DNA of 45,730 nt. Origin: Chondrus crispus (Eukaryota > Rhodophyta > Florideophyceae > Gigartinales > Gigartinaceae). Numbering within the stretch: the first letter of the stretch is position 1; the number at the start of each line of letters is the position of its first letter. The stretch spans positions 252,644-298,373 of the forward strand of contig NW_005178661.1 in assembly GCF_000350225.1 (NCBI RefSeq). The letters are read 5' to 3'. Under the pieces are notes generated by a model. It did not search any database and had not been told where the DNA came from. It saw only the letters and a program-made list of their open reading frames with translations. Positions 19,295 through 29,236 of this stretch are shown piece by piece. The translations under genes were made by a program, and so were the position numbers.

Positions 19295-19310
19295 CTCAGG
19301 AACTGGAATC

Positions 19311-19323
19311 GCCCGTGCTTGCC
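19311..19323. repeat. 13-bp target site duplication of the LINE (right copy)
   Basis: GCCCGTGCTTGCC, identical to 14603-14615. The flank beyond it (CGAAAAAACAC) continues the repeat family that ends at 14615, matching the order seen near 34.70 kb. Confidence 0.85.
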
Positions 19324-19721
19324 CGAAAAAACACTTGCTTTACTTTGATTGGTTCTGGTAGTTTAATATTTAATAAATTCGAAGAAGCTACCTCTTACAA
19401 ATGACATTAGTGTAACTTACGCCTTTGGGACAGTTGTCGAGGTCATATTGGCTCGCTTGACTGACTGTACACTTACGAATTGGCGGACTATTTTGTTTAC
19501 CCTTCAGATGTCCAAACTTTGGTCCTCCAAGCACGACGTGGGATCACACGGAAGCACAACTGTTCCTATCGCCACAACATTTGCCATCCCGAAGTCCTTT
19601 TTCTGTGCAATCTGCTCCGAGCTCCTCCGTTTGCGCAGCCAAGGTCGGTGCCGACCGATGCTCTCCGCGCCGCTCCCCGCACATTGCGAGGATAACAACA
19701 GGGATATCGAAGAAGGCCCCC

Positions 19722-21284
19722 ATGAATTCCTCACTAGCCCCAACCTCAAACCCGCGCATCTCCCAGTTACCGTGCTCCCCTCGAACGTGTGAGGGCGTAC
19801 CGGAGGCCCGGCTTCTTCTGTCTCTTTCCGAGTCTGAGACTGATCCCTCGAATCTTCAGGGTGAAGGGACTCCACCATCGAACCCGAACTCGTCTGGACA
19901 AGATGGCGCGACGGATAAACATGACGCAAACTATGCTTTGAAGGATCCCAATGCAGATGTTTCAGAGATATCCAAAATCTATACATATCTCTGCCAAAGA
20001 AAGAAAGGGAAGTTGAGGGAGGTGTGCTCGTTTTGGAGTTTAAAATTAGGAGGGAACAAGGCAGCGCTGATATTTCGTTGTTTATTGCTTTTGCAGTACC
20101 ATGAAAGGAAAGGAAGAAATTTAATGGCAAAGTTTGAGTCGAACCCAAAATGTGAAGATTGGAGGTCATTTTTACACAGCTTTGCTGACGGTGGGGAAGA
20201 CTGGATAGAGGCACCAAGTTTTTCTTCCACAAAGTCGTATTTGCTCAAGATAGGGGACAAGTTCGACAAGAACGACAAGCCCATTAATAGTGCAAATAGA
20301 AGGGATTCAGTCGTATGTGTAGAAGACCTAGAAGGCTGTGAATCAAACCGTCCTAGGCCCAATTTTTCACTTTCGGAATTCGCATGGTTGGCCGTTTTAA
20401 TGCGGGATGATAAGGTGGCACGAAGTATGCTTTTTAGGTTAGGCCAAGAGTTGAGAAGGGCACAATTGGACGGGGGTTCGACGAGGGACAGCTTTTGGGG
20501 AAAGATTGAGGAACGGTTTAACGATGATTCGGTTTGTTTTCTATTTTCTCTAAAGGGCCACGCCGACGAAGCTGACCCCTCTGCCTCTCCACTACGCTAT
20601 AGATGCGCCGATGTGTTGAAAGAACACTTTCGAGACTCGAAAGCGCTTTTCACGACAGCCCTGAGCAAGTGGTTCCGTTCTGGTCAAAACGACCCGGAGC
20701 GCTTCGTTCACTTTTTGCCACGTAATGGCGAAAATCTATATGCTGCCTCAAAACGTGCTCTTATTTTGTTTGTTGTTGCGAGAATGGGGACGCCGAATCA
20801 AGAGACTTATTTCGTGGAGATGACGTCCAAAACAATATTGGACGCGGGTTTCGAATGCGGCGTGAGGGGCGTAGATATGCAAAACTTTGACAAGGGGGGA
20901 AGGGAGAGTGAGGGGCGGGAAGATAGCATTAGGGCTGTAGCAGATAGTAGGAAGAAGACGAGGAGCAGCGTTGATATGATGGACATTATGGAAAAGCACG
21001 TTGCGTCAATTGGAAAGGTGGTGTCTTCGCTTTCTGGCCCGACAACCAGTGCGGCCAATAACTCAACCCCAGTTAATGCAGCGTCCGCTCGTATTGACTC
21101 ATGCGACGAGAATAGCTCAATGTTTGCTATTGTCGAAACATCACTTATGGCGTTGGAAAGAGCCAAAAAGTTGGCCGTTGGTGATGAGTCGAACACACCC
21201 TTTGTCGAGGTGGCGAAGGAGCGCTACGAGAAAGCTCTCGCATCATATGGCGAAATGAGCACCCAGATGTTCTCAAATTTGTAA
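19722..21284 (+). CDS. Hypothetical protein, 520 aa, possibly transposon-associated
   Basis: Open from ATG 19722; upstream of it the frame is open but lacks an ATG. The first 70 residues are Ser/Pro/Asn-rich. The middle (about 100-330) is helical and charged with regular hydrophobics: a block with FSLSEFAWLAVLMRDDKVAR, then a Trp-containing block SFWGKIEERFNDDSVCFLF, and LKEHFRDSKALFTTALSKWF. The last 120 residues are low-complexity with a coiled-coil end. The Asp-rich, Trp-spaced pattern is reminiscent of the DNA-binding companion proteins of DNA transposons, but I cannot name a family. A following short frame (21306-21470) reads Cys/His-rich sequence (MNCSYEQKCH) and might be a further exon. 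It lies between the LINE and the UvrC-like gene. Confidence 0.55.
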   Translation: MNSSLAPTSNPRISQLPCSPRTCEGVPEARLLLSLSESETDPSNLQGEGTPPSNPNSSGQDGATDKHDANYALKDPNADVSEISKIYTYLCQRKKGKLREVCSFWSLKLGGNKAALIFRCLLLLQYHERKGRNLMAKFESNPKCEDWRSFLHSFADGGEDWIEAPSFSSTKSYLLKIGDKFDKNDKPINSANRRDSVVCVEDLEGCESNRPRPNFSLSEFAWLAVLMRDDKVARSMLFRLGQELRRAQLDGGSTRDSFWGKIEERFNDDSVCFLFSLKGHADEADPSASPLRYRCADVLKEHFRDSKALFTTALSKWFRSGQNDPERFVHFLPRNGENLYAASKRALILFVVARMGTPNQETYFVEMTSKTILDAGFECGVRGVDMQNFDKGGRESEGREDSIRAVADSRKKTRSSVDMMDIMEKHVASIGKVVSSLSGPTTSAANNSTPVNAASARIDSCDENSSMFAIVETSLMALERAKKLAVGDESNTPFVEVAKERYEKALASYGEMSTQMFSNL

Positions 21285-21549
21285 GAGGAAGAGGATAGGA
21301 CCTGCATGAATTGCAGCTACGAGCAAAAGTGCCACTCGCTGTACCCGGGGTCTGCGCACTTGCACGCCATGGGCTTGCATATCCGGACCTCGCACATGCC
21401 GGAAGTTGCATATGCGGCAGTAGCCCCTCCACACGTCGTCTGCGCAAATCCAGTGAGCCGTCCTTGACAGGAGCGCACATTTGTGCTCCATTTTCACGGC
21501 AACCTAGTTCTGGTTGAATCTTAACATCACTGCCGTGAGAGGTGCCGGC

Positions 21550-22743
21550 TCAACCGATAAGAAGCGAGTGTTCGACGTCGAATGTTTCCCAGGGCTGTGC
21601 ATCAGCAAAACTGCCTTCATGACAACGCATGTGGCGGCAGGTGCGGGCGTCGGCGACCTTGCCCGCAACAACCGAATGGGCAATGCTGAAGACATCACGC
21701 GAAACAAACGGGTCCATCGCGACAATACTCGCGGCCTCCTCGGCCTCGCGGACAAGCTGGCGTCCCCCGGGCTGTGCGACGTCCCCCTCTAGACCGTGGG
21801 CGTAAAACACGCGCTCGATAGTAGCAATTCGATCGCGACACTCGGCCGCTCGTTCGTACTGCATAGCAAGGGACAAGGCGTTCATCTCCTCGCGCATCTC
21901 CTCGACAACTTCCTCGACCCTGCCCCGGAGCAACTTATCTACCTTGGCAATCGTCTTGCCGTAATCTTCGGGAGGGATGAGCTCCTGACATACGCCTGGG
22001 CACTTGCCAAGGTCGTAGTTGATGCACGGCCTGTCCGAAAACAATCTCCGCGGGCGCTGTCTGAGCGGAAACACCGAGTGAATATAGGCCAGGACCTGTG
22101 GCAACCTGTGCTCATTCGCAAACGGCCCGTACAGGGCGTCCTCCTCCCTCTTCTTCCTACGGGTCCTCGTGACGACGATCCTGGGGTAGGTGGCGGAAAA
22201 CGTGATGAGGGCGTACGGATGGCGTCGGTCGTCCTTGAGCAAGACGTTCTACTTGGGGCGATGCTCTGCGACGAGGGCGGCCTCGAGCGCGAGGGCGGCG
22301 GCCTCCGAGCCGGTGACAATGAAGTCGAGGGCGTCGGCGACCATGGCGGCGAGGCGCGGCGAGAGCGCGGCGGCCGGGCGGACGGCGGAGACGGCGGCCG
22401 GGTGGTGCGCGACGTACTGGCGCAGGCGTGTGGGCAGGCGGCGCGCCTTTCCGACATACAGCACGGATGCCGCCACATCCAAGAAGCCGTTCACGCCCGG
22501 CTCGGCCGGCGCGCGCTGCAGAGCCGCCCAGATGGTCTCGGCCGTGCGCGCGGCGGAGACATGTGCGGGCGGGCGGTGCGTGCAGATGAGGCGGGGCGGG
22601 CGGCAGAAGGGCCGGCGGGAGGGGGGGAGCGGCGGACGCAAGGGGGCTGTGAAGGCTGTTGTCAACAACATTGGTGTGGAAGAGATGGGGGGGTGGGGGA
22701 GAGGTACGGCCGTGATGACGCAGATGGTGTGGAAAGCTGACAT
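21550..22743 (-). pseudogene. uvrC-like: UvrC-like GIY-YIG excinuclease with internal TAG
   Basis: UvrC makes the dual incisions of bacterial-type nucleotide excision repair. From ATG 22743, a Pro/Arg/Ser-rich leader (about 60 residues, organelle-type) precedes a GIY-YIG nuclease domain: PGVNGFLD, VLYVGKARRLPTRLRQY and a helix ending LVAEHRPK. A TAG (22249-22251) then stands where UvrC proteins have the Tyr of the KYNxLLKDD motif. The frame continues perfectly with NVLLKDDRRHPY, YGPFANEH, CINYDLGKCPGVC and a UVR segment with MQYERAAECRDRIATIE. It stops at 21550 shortly after the start of the RNase H-like 5'-incision domain, so that domain is missing or in unseen exons. GC content is high. It could be a true pseudogene, a readthrough gene or a base-call error. 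Confidence 0.8.
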
Positions 22744-22999
22744 GTGATGTTTGGGACGGTGAATGGTGCCCTTCGGTGGCTCGAGAGTAGTCGAGAATTT
22801 AATACGAACCGCCTCTCCATCATAGCTGACGATTCGTCTTCCCTCTTTACTTTGCCGTCGACGACGCCCTCCTCCCGTAAAAATGTACAACCAACGCGAA
22901 AGAGAGCCCTCTCACCCACCCCCCATCCCCCTTCCTCTATAACAAAAGTAAGCTACCACCACGATCCCGCCGATCCCGCCCACCCGCCTTTCCCACCCG

Positions 23000-23722
23000 C
23001 TACGTCAAATTCGGCACGGCGGCCGCTGAGTTGGAGTACACCATGCCGCCCATCTCCGGCATGACATCGACGCCGTGCATCTTTCCTCCAGAGCTGTCGT
23101 CCTCCTCGAACATGTCGTCCTCGACGCTGCGCGCGAAGCTGGCAACGCTGGCGACCTCCTCGGAGTAGGCGGTGTACTCGCTCCTGCTGAGAAAGTCGCT
23201 CGCGGACAGGCTGGATGCTGTGCGTCGCGAGCGGCCAGACGCGAACGACGCCGGGCCGCGCCCTGGCAGGTCATCCCTGTCCGTGCGGCTGAGCAGCGCG
23301 GCCTTTGCGCGCAGAGAGGCCTCTCTGCGGCGCGCGCGACGCTCTCGTACGGGCTGTGCACGTCGCCCGGGACGAGCGGGTCCTCGTCGTCCAGACGGGC
23401 GCCCTCGAGGCTGGCGGGGTAGTCCTCGTCCGAGTCTGCGTGTTCCGCGTCCGGCGACGGGGTAGTGGGCGGCGGCGGCACGGGTCCGTCCAGCGGCGGC
23501 TCGTGCGGGGGGTATGAAGGCGGCGGCGGGGCTGGGGCGGACGCGAGCGCGGCAAACTCACGCGGCGGGGCGGCTAGAAGGCCGTTCGCGTGGGGAGTGA
23601 GGGAGGTGGGCTGCGGCGGCAGGGAGGTGATGGATGCCGTTCGGCACGGACACGCTCGGGCCGATGTCGCGAAAGGGCATGGAGGACGGGTCGCCCTCCG
23701 CCGCGTCGTCGTCGAGGTCCAT
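23000..23722 (-). CDS. GC-rich acidic/proline-rich hypothetical protein with two frame changes
   Basis: Three consecutive frames on the minus strand each give natural protein-like text and join end to end. From ATG 23722 comes MDLDDDAAEGDPSS and DIGPSVSVPN. After a frame change near 23640 there is a Pro-rich stretch and PDAEHADSDEDYPASLEGA, LDDEDPLVPGDVHSPYESV. After another change near 23340 comes SLRAKAALLSRTDRDDLPG, SASDFLSRSEYTAYSEEVAS, VEDDMFEEDD and the stop at 23000. The alternative frames are Arg-rich, as expected for shadows in GC-rich DNA. I infer one gene of about 240 residues with two single-base breaks or tiny introns. There is no known domain. The last 100 residues look the most conserved-like. 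The UvrC-like gene follows downstream on the same strand. Confidence 0.5.
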
Positions 23723-24192
23723 GCTCAGGGCTTCGAGGATACACAGTCCCAGCAGTTGTGTTGCTAGCAAGTATGCCAGATGAGGAACGAGAATATCCAG
23801 GCTTCTCCGCCATCTTTGTCGGAGACACTGCCGGACCTGCTTCCTGACGTGGAATCAAAGCTGCTTTCATTCCCCCATGGAGAGAAGCGGTGTCATTTGT
23901 TGCAGTAGTTGGAGCATTTTGACTGCGTGCAATATGAGGGCCCTTGACTATTCCTCTCTCATTTTCAGGCGATCGGGACCTGCTTTCCGGATTGAAAATA
24001 GTTCGCAACTATCTCCTAAACTTAGTCGTGACTTCCTTGCTGATTCCAGGCCCAGGCCCAGACCCAGCCGCAAACAAAGTCGCATCAGAATTGAAAGCTC
24101 TTCGCACAAAAAAGTCCCACCACCACCCCTCACTTCTAACCAAGAAGTGAGGCAACTGAAAAAAAGAAAACACAAACAAAAGGAGATGTTAG
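23723..24192. other. Spacer before the Harbinger transposase, with a basic C-terminal ORF on plus
   Basis: A plus-strand frame ends at 24209 with a basic coiled tail (EVRQLKKRKHKQKEMLARRI). It overlaps the convergent end of the transposase at 24193. Harbinger-type transposons usually have a second Myb/SANT-like gene with such a basic coiled end, so this may be the remnant of that gene. No Myb motif is visible upstream. Other short frames in this stretch look random. Confidence 0.3.
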
Positions 24193-25885
24193 CTAGACGA
24201 ATTGCATAAAAAATTCTGGAACTGGAAGCTCCCCCGCCGCAGGTCTGACGAATCGCCCATCGCGAATGATGGAAACCAAAAGATTCCTCTTCTGCATAGC
24301 ATCCATATTATTGCTAGCCTCGACTCGCCCCGCCAGAGCGACATATGCATGCTTCCCCTCGCTGTACCATTTCCTTGTTTCAGTCATCATGCTGTGCTCT
24401 TCAAGAACCCTTTCCGTATTGATTGATGCCCTACTGGCGATCTTTTGCCCATGATCTACGCAAAAATTGTGCAGTTTCATCGCCAAATTAATCACCTTCG
24501 CGGAATCTGAAACAGAGAATTCAAGCATCTTCAAAATCTTGAATTTCTTCACTAAAACGCCGAACGCCTCCTCAACGTGCATGCGTAGTGAAGAATGATA
24601 AAAATTGAACGCATCCTCGACATCTGTAGCACGCGAGCCAGAAATCGGGACAATTAAATAGTTAGAACAAACAAACGCTTCGTCGCTCGCGACCCAAAAT
24701 GGCACCATCAAATTCCCCTCGTCCAAATATCTCCGCAAAGCGGACACGGCGTGAGCAAGAGAGTCATGCGTAGAACCCCTGCATATAGCTGAGCAATCTA
24801 AAAAGCGATAGTTCGAGTCCACAACTGCTTGGACTGGGAGCGCATAGAATCCTTTTCTGCAATAGTAAGTGGCGGGGTGCTCATGCGCCGCTGGCTTCTT
24901 GATCTTGATTGCAATTCCGTCTAAGGCACCCACACACCCAGGTAAAGGGTGTAGTACAACGGCGGGAAGGCAATCGCACCACAGCTGCCGCCCCGGGATA
25001 CAGTACGATGGGCTGTAAGCGCGAGAAGAACTGTAAGGAGTTATATTTACGGCACACGGCCGGTGCGGAGTACAGTGGTACCCGCTGGTTACACGTGTAC
25101 GATCGGAACGGTAAGTAATTTGTAATTAGTAGTTAATGGCACAAGTTAGCCAATTTAGCACAGTAGCTGGTATACAGTGAGTAACAGCTACTGTAGCGGG
25201 ACAGGTGTCCTGGCGTCCCACTTAGGGGTTAAGACCGGGGGCACCTGCCCCGTTCCAGTAAACGGGAGGCAGACTCGCCTCTCCTCCCTTTACGGCTAAT
25301 TGCTATCCCGTTCCGGTTTCCCTTTTAGTCTCAGGCTTCTAACCCGTGTCCGGCCGTCCGGATCTAACACTACCGACCGGCTGCGCGTCACCGGCCACGT
25401 GAGCCTTCCCTCTTTTCGAGTCCATCCGTACGGTCTGCGTTCGCGCGTGGGTTACCCAGCGGCGCGCGCTCCCTTACCTCTAACCCCCCTCGTTTCCGAG
25501 TGGTCGGGACGAAGGTAGTTATACCACAAAGGGTTTGGAGGGGTCCGAGAAGTTTGGAACTCGTCTGAAGACTTCTTCAAACCCTCAAAATCTTCCGGCA
25601 GCCTGGGTAAACTTACAGCACTATTCAGTACATCGCGTGTCTCTTCAACACTTGATATACTGTACTCCTCCCTACTTCAAAATGTGCCATGCACCCGTAT
25701 ACGGACTCACCGCCCATAACGCGAAGTAAAATTCCTACGCGAGCCTCAGGGGACACAAGCTCGCGTCCAGCGCGCTTCGGCATCTCTTCGTTCTTCGTTA
25801 GACGATTATAAACTAATTGTAAGAGCTTCTCAAATGTTTCCCTCTGCATCCGATAGGCTATGGCGAACTCATTATCGCTAAACAT
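24193..25885 (-). pseudogene. PIF/Harbinger-type transposase (DDE_4), interrupted
   Basis: The N-terminal part (25885-25625) starts at ATG 25885 and includes a helix-turn-helix-like end, GCMAHFEVGRSTVYQV. A one-base frame change near 25650 leads into the next piece, AVSLPRLPEDFEGLKK. The catalytic part (24949-24193) has GALDGIAIKIKKP (first Asp), YYCRKGFYALPVQAVVD, WVASDEAFVCSNYLI (second Asp) and RMHVEEAFGVLVKKFKIL (Glu), the order of PIF/Harbinger enzymes. Between them sits a 579-base insertion (24950-25528). Taking it out with one copy of its 5-base duplication joins TPPNPLPG to CVGALDG in frame. So this was one protein, now split and probably dead. Confidence 0.85.
24950..25528. mobile_element. 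Solo-LTR-like insertion (579 bp) with 5-bp target duplication
   Basis: It starts TGTAGTACAAC and ends GTTATACCACA, an 11-base imperfect inverted end (9 of 11 match) of the TG...CA kind typical of LTRs. The direct duplication AAGGG flanks it (24945-24949 and 25529-25533). It contains no coding sequence. It interrupts the Harbinger reading frame, and its removal restores that frame exactly. A solo LTR is the simplest reading; a TG/CA-ended DNA element is the alternative. Confidence 0.75.
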
Positions 25886-26307
25886 GCGATTTGCCTTCGA
25901 AAATTTCTAAAAACGACGCATATCCTTTGGTTTGAGCGATAACCGGGGCCTCGGGAATTATGAGATTTCGCAGTGGAGACCTAAACAATAGATAAGAAGT
26001 GATGTCCCCAGCATTGCCTTAAGGGCAAGACTGCGACGGCGGCGGTGAGAGAAATCATTTGTGGCGTTGTTGTGGCATTATGATGTGGGAGTGATGGAGT
26101 GGCGAAAGTGTTGTAGCAAAACAGTCAGTACGGAGAAGCGTGAGAGGGGAGGTTATTGAGTGCAGTATGCACATGACTACTATTGAAAGCGCTTTTCTTG
26201 CGCAGGACAATGACTGCATATTTACGACGGCGGCGGTAGGGTGAGGCTTGAGAGTAGAGGATCAGCGAGACGACCTTGTAACGCCGCGTTGTATACTTTA
26301 AGGTTTA
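25886..26307. other. Intergenic, no gene seen
   Basis: This lies between the first Harbinger transposase and the left end of the second Harbinger-like element. It probably includes the 5' end of the first element, whose TIRs I could not identify. There are small GGCGGCGGT runs and no coding signal. Confidence 0.35.
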
Positions 26308-26578
26308 CGATAGGAGAATTCTGCAATAGTTATGACGAAGAAGTGACGAAGAAGTGTAAGCCCATTGCAGAATTCCCGATTGCAGAATTCTTTAATTGAA
26401 TTGCAGAATTGTAGTTTACGCCACACCGAACAATCTAGAATTCTGGAATAGCCATGAGAAATAGTATAGAGGCAATTTCGAAACAGTATGCAACCGCCAA
26501 AGCGAAACGGTATGCACTCCTGAGCACAGGATCGCCTTCTTGGTCAAGGGACGCAGGTTTTAGGCAGCGACACAAGCC

Positions 26579-27763
26579 ATGAGCGGTCGATTGCGAGATC
26601 ACACTTCGCGCGTGGCCGCGCGGCGCGCGACTATGTGGCGTGCGGTGTTGACTGCCGCCGTGCACAAGCGGGGTACAGATCGAGGCTCGGCTCTGGCCTC
26701 GTCAAGTGCGCTTCTCCACGTCGCGCAACGCTATGCGCAGCACAAGAGGGAGCGCTCTCGCTACGCACGCCGCACCCTCTCGATCTCGTTCACTGAATTC
26801 CATGTCCTTTTTGATTCTCTGCCGGACGCCTCGTGCCTATCCCTTTTCCGGTTTCGGAAAGAGGCCGTGCATCGCTTGACGTCTATTCTTGCGTGGCCGA
26901 TCCAGGTGACCCAGACAAAAAGAAACTGTTATGCGGTTTCCCCGCTTTTAGCGACATGCGTCGTTTTGCGTAGGCTGGCAAGCCCTGCTCGTTGGACAGA
27001 TGTGGAGTTGTTGTTTGGAAAGCACGCGTCCCAGCTCTCGGAAATATTCTGGGAGGGCTTGGAGTTCTTCCTAGACGCCCGTATGCACCTCATTACTGAG
27101 GACATGAGCGCAGAGCTCATTGAAGCCAAAGCCCCAGCTTGGGCGGCGGCGGTGAGTGATAAGAGCCATGCGCTCGATAATTGCGTGGGCTTCATCGACG
27201 GGACGGTGATTGCGATCGCGCGACCCAGTGGCGACGCCTCTCTTCAACAAGTTGCCTACAATGGGCACAAGCGCAAACACGGGCTGAAATTTCAAGCGGT
27301 TACAAGCCCATGTGGCCTTATTTTGCATGCCTATGCCCCCATGGAGGGGCGTCGCCACGATTGGACGATGTACAGTAGAAGTGGCCTCGATGAGTCACTG
27401 GAGCAGCTTCTGTCTGTCGATGGGCACCAGTATTGCCTGTACGGCGACGCCGGGTACAACGCACGGGCGTTCATGGAGGTACCGTTTTAGGGCTCGCATC
27501 TGAGCGACATCCAGAGGGCCTTCAATAAGGCTATGGCGCTGTCAAGGGTCTCGGTGGAGTGGCTGTGCAAGGAGGTCAAGCAGTACTGGACCGCAGTGGA
27601 TTTTAAAAGGAAGCTGAGGGTTCGTGAGGCGGCTGTGGGCGCCATGTATCTTGCGAGCATACTTCTGACGAACTTTCGGAACTGCGTACATCCGAACCCG
27701 ATTTCGCAGTATTTCAACTGTCTGCCCCCGTCCCTTGAAGAGTACGTCTCGCACAAAGGATAA
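26579..27763 (+). pseudogene. Harbinger-like DDE_4 transposase with one TAG stop
   Basis: The frame from ATG 26579 runs to a TAG at 27488-27490 and continues in the same frame to 27763. The N-terminus is Arg-rich. The catalytic core has CVGFIDGTVIAIARP (first Asp), QVAYNGHKRKHGLKFQAV, GRRHDWTMY, and CLYGDAGYNARAFMEVPF (second Asp) just before the stop. After the stop comes NKAMALSRVSVEWLCKEV with the catalytic Glu in SVEW, then a helical tail. This is the DDE triad of the PIF/Harbinger superfamily, in a subtype distinct from the transposase at 24-26 kb (YNGHKR signature). As it stands, translation would stop before the catalytic Glu. Confidence 0.85.
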
Positions 27764-27913
27764 ATAGTACTCCATGCTCCAATGCTCCAAATAGAAAGGC
27801 GTGAAGTGTGTGAGATTGGGAGGCAAGTCTGGCTCATTGCCTCCCTCTCTCTACGGTTGCCCTTTATTTTAGCGCTTAGCAAACAGCCTAAAGCCAGAAA
27901 TAATACAGCAAGG

Positions 27914-28763
27914 CTACTTCTTGGAGGAGAGCATCTCCATCATGAGCTCGAACTTCTCGAGCTCAAGGCTGCTGTGTGCTTCGCGGTCCTCACGACGGTC
28001 TTCGCGCTCGCGCTCGCGCTCAACCTTACCCTCCTTCAGGCGGTCACGCTCGCGCTCTAGGCGCTCGCGCTCAATCTAAACGCGTGCCATGTCCGCACTG
28101 CGTATCGTTGCCGCAAACGCGCATAGGTCATCACCTCCTGAAGGTGCAATCTTGCGCCTTTTCGTCGAGACAGGGGCCTCCGCATCGGCGCCGACGTCGA
28201 CATCGGCGTCGGCATCGCGCCGCCTTCATCGAGAGCAGCCCGGCGGTTCATCGCCATCTGCACCAGCCTTCTCCCACATTCCTCCTTCTTCTCTTCCCTT
28301 TTCTCTTTCGCCAACTTTTCGGCGCTCTTCTTCGCGTGGGCGTCGCCACGCGCCTCATTCATACTTGCAAGGATGTCATCATGCTCGTCCAGACCTCCAC
28401 TAAGTCCCGACGCCGCCCGCTCACGTTTGTCCTTCTTATCGTATGTTTCTTGGAGCTTCCGGTACCTGTCTGGTATGCTCTTGCCAGACACGACACACGA
28501 CAGCGCGCCAGTTTTGTTGGCGCAGCACGCCGCCTTTTCGAAGCGGTTGCGCGCGGCACCGTACGGCGCTACATGCGCGCCTGCTGCACACACCTCCTTA
28601 ACGATGACGAGATCGTCCTCGCTCGTGTACTTTGCTTTGCGCCCCGCCGCACGCGTCTTCGACCCGCTTGTAATGTCGATTGTCTCCTCCGAGTCCGTTA
28701 GCTCCGGAGAGAATGAGTACCGACAGCCTCCCCTTCCTCCACATCATGGATGACCTCCGCCAT
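27914..28763 (-). pseudogene. Myb/SANT-like companion protein of the Harbinger-like element, frame-broken
   Basis: Harbinger elements need a second, Myb/SANT-like protein for nuclear import and end binding. From ATG 28763 (MAEVIHDVEEGE) a frame change near 28690 leads to RKAKYTSEDDLVIVKEV, a SANT-like start, then GKSIPDRYRKLQETYDKK and SGGLDEHDDILASMNE, then a Lys/Glu-rich stretch. Near 28075 the frame changes again into a long Arg/Glu coiled coil (IERERLERERDRLKEG) ending EKFELMMEMLSSKK and a TAG at 27914. The open middle piece spans 28057-28680. The two frame changes make this copy non-functional unless they are sequence errors. Confidence 0.7.
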
Positions 28764-28912
28764 GGTGCTGAAAACCAAATCGGTGAGGATGCGCAATGCG
28801 GCAGAAGGTCGTAGGGGACGAACCATTGAGAAGAACACATATATACAGTTCCCGCCAAAAGTGGTACACGTATTTCCCACGCAGTGCACGTGTATTTCTC
28901 ACGGCTTGCCAA

Positions 28913-28921
28913 TTGCAGAAA
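28913..28921. repeat. 9-bp target site duplication of the MULE (left)
   Basis: TTGCAGAAA, exactly repeated at 34442-34450. Nine bases is the usual duplication length for Mutator-like elements. The target is near the right end of the outer Harbinger-like element. Confidence 0.9.
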
Positions 28922-29236
28922 GGGAGATTTCACGATCAGTTGGCGAAAGGGGAAAAAAGTGTTGAATCAGTAGGCGACATCGCTTTTTTGACACTTCGAG
29001 TAGGGGAATTATGTCAAAACTGTCTAATCGGTAGCCGAAATACGAAATTGGACACAATCAGTAGGGTTTTTCCTCAAAAACTCAACTATATTTGTCAGAC
29101 ATTTGGGTTTCACGTACTGATCTTGTCGCCGCTGTCTAATTCCCCCACTCATCCCAACCTCTCCCCACAACTTCTGAATAACGCTACGCGCTCGCATTCC
29201 CCTACTGATCGCGACTTCGTTCATCGCTTAAGATTA

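Larger units (their letters stand above)
14616..19310 (-). mobile_element. Full-length non-LTR retrotransposon (LINE) with restriction-like endonuclease
   Basis: A 4,695-bp element on the minus strand, bounded by the exact 13-bp duplication GCCCGTGCTTGCC. Its 5' end lies only 16 bases before the ATG of ORF1 (19294). The layout is ORF1 (gag-like), then ORF2 (reverse transcriptase, zinc finger, endonuclease), then a short 3' tail without poly-A. The arrangement of reverse transcriptase followed by a C-terminal CCHC-like motif and restriction-like endonuclease is that of the older LINE groups (R2/CRE-like), not of APE-type LINEs. Two in-frame TGA codons in the endonuclease part suggest this copy is inactive. 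Confidence 0.85.

Noticed and set aside
18696..19361. Long plus-strand frame of 221 codons
   Set aside because: It is a shadow of LINE ORF1 on the other strand; composition is Gly/Arg/Thr-rich without domains.
21796..22740. Long plus-strand frame of 314 codons opposite the UvrC-like gene
   Set aside because: Gly/Arg-rich antisense shadow in GC-rich DNA; the minus strand carries clear UvrC motifs.
27960..28075. CGCGCTCGCGCTC repeats considered as a microsatellite
   Set aside because: On the minus strand they encode a Glu/Arg coiled coil at the end of the SANT-like protein, so the repetition is coding.
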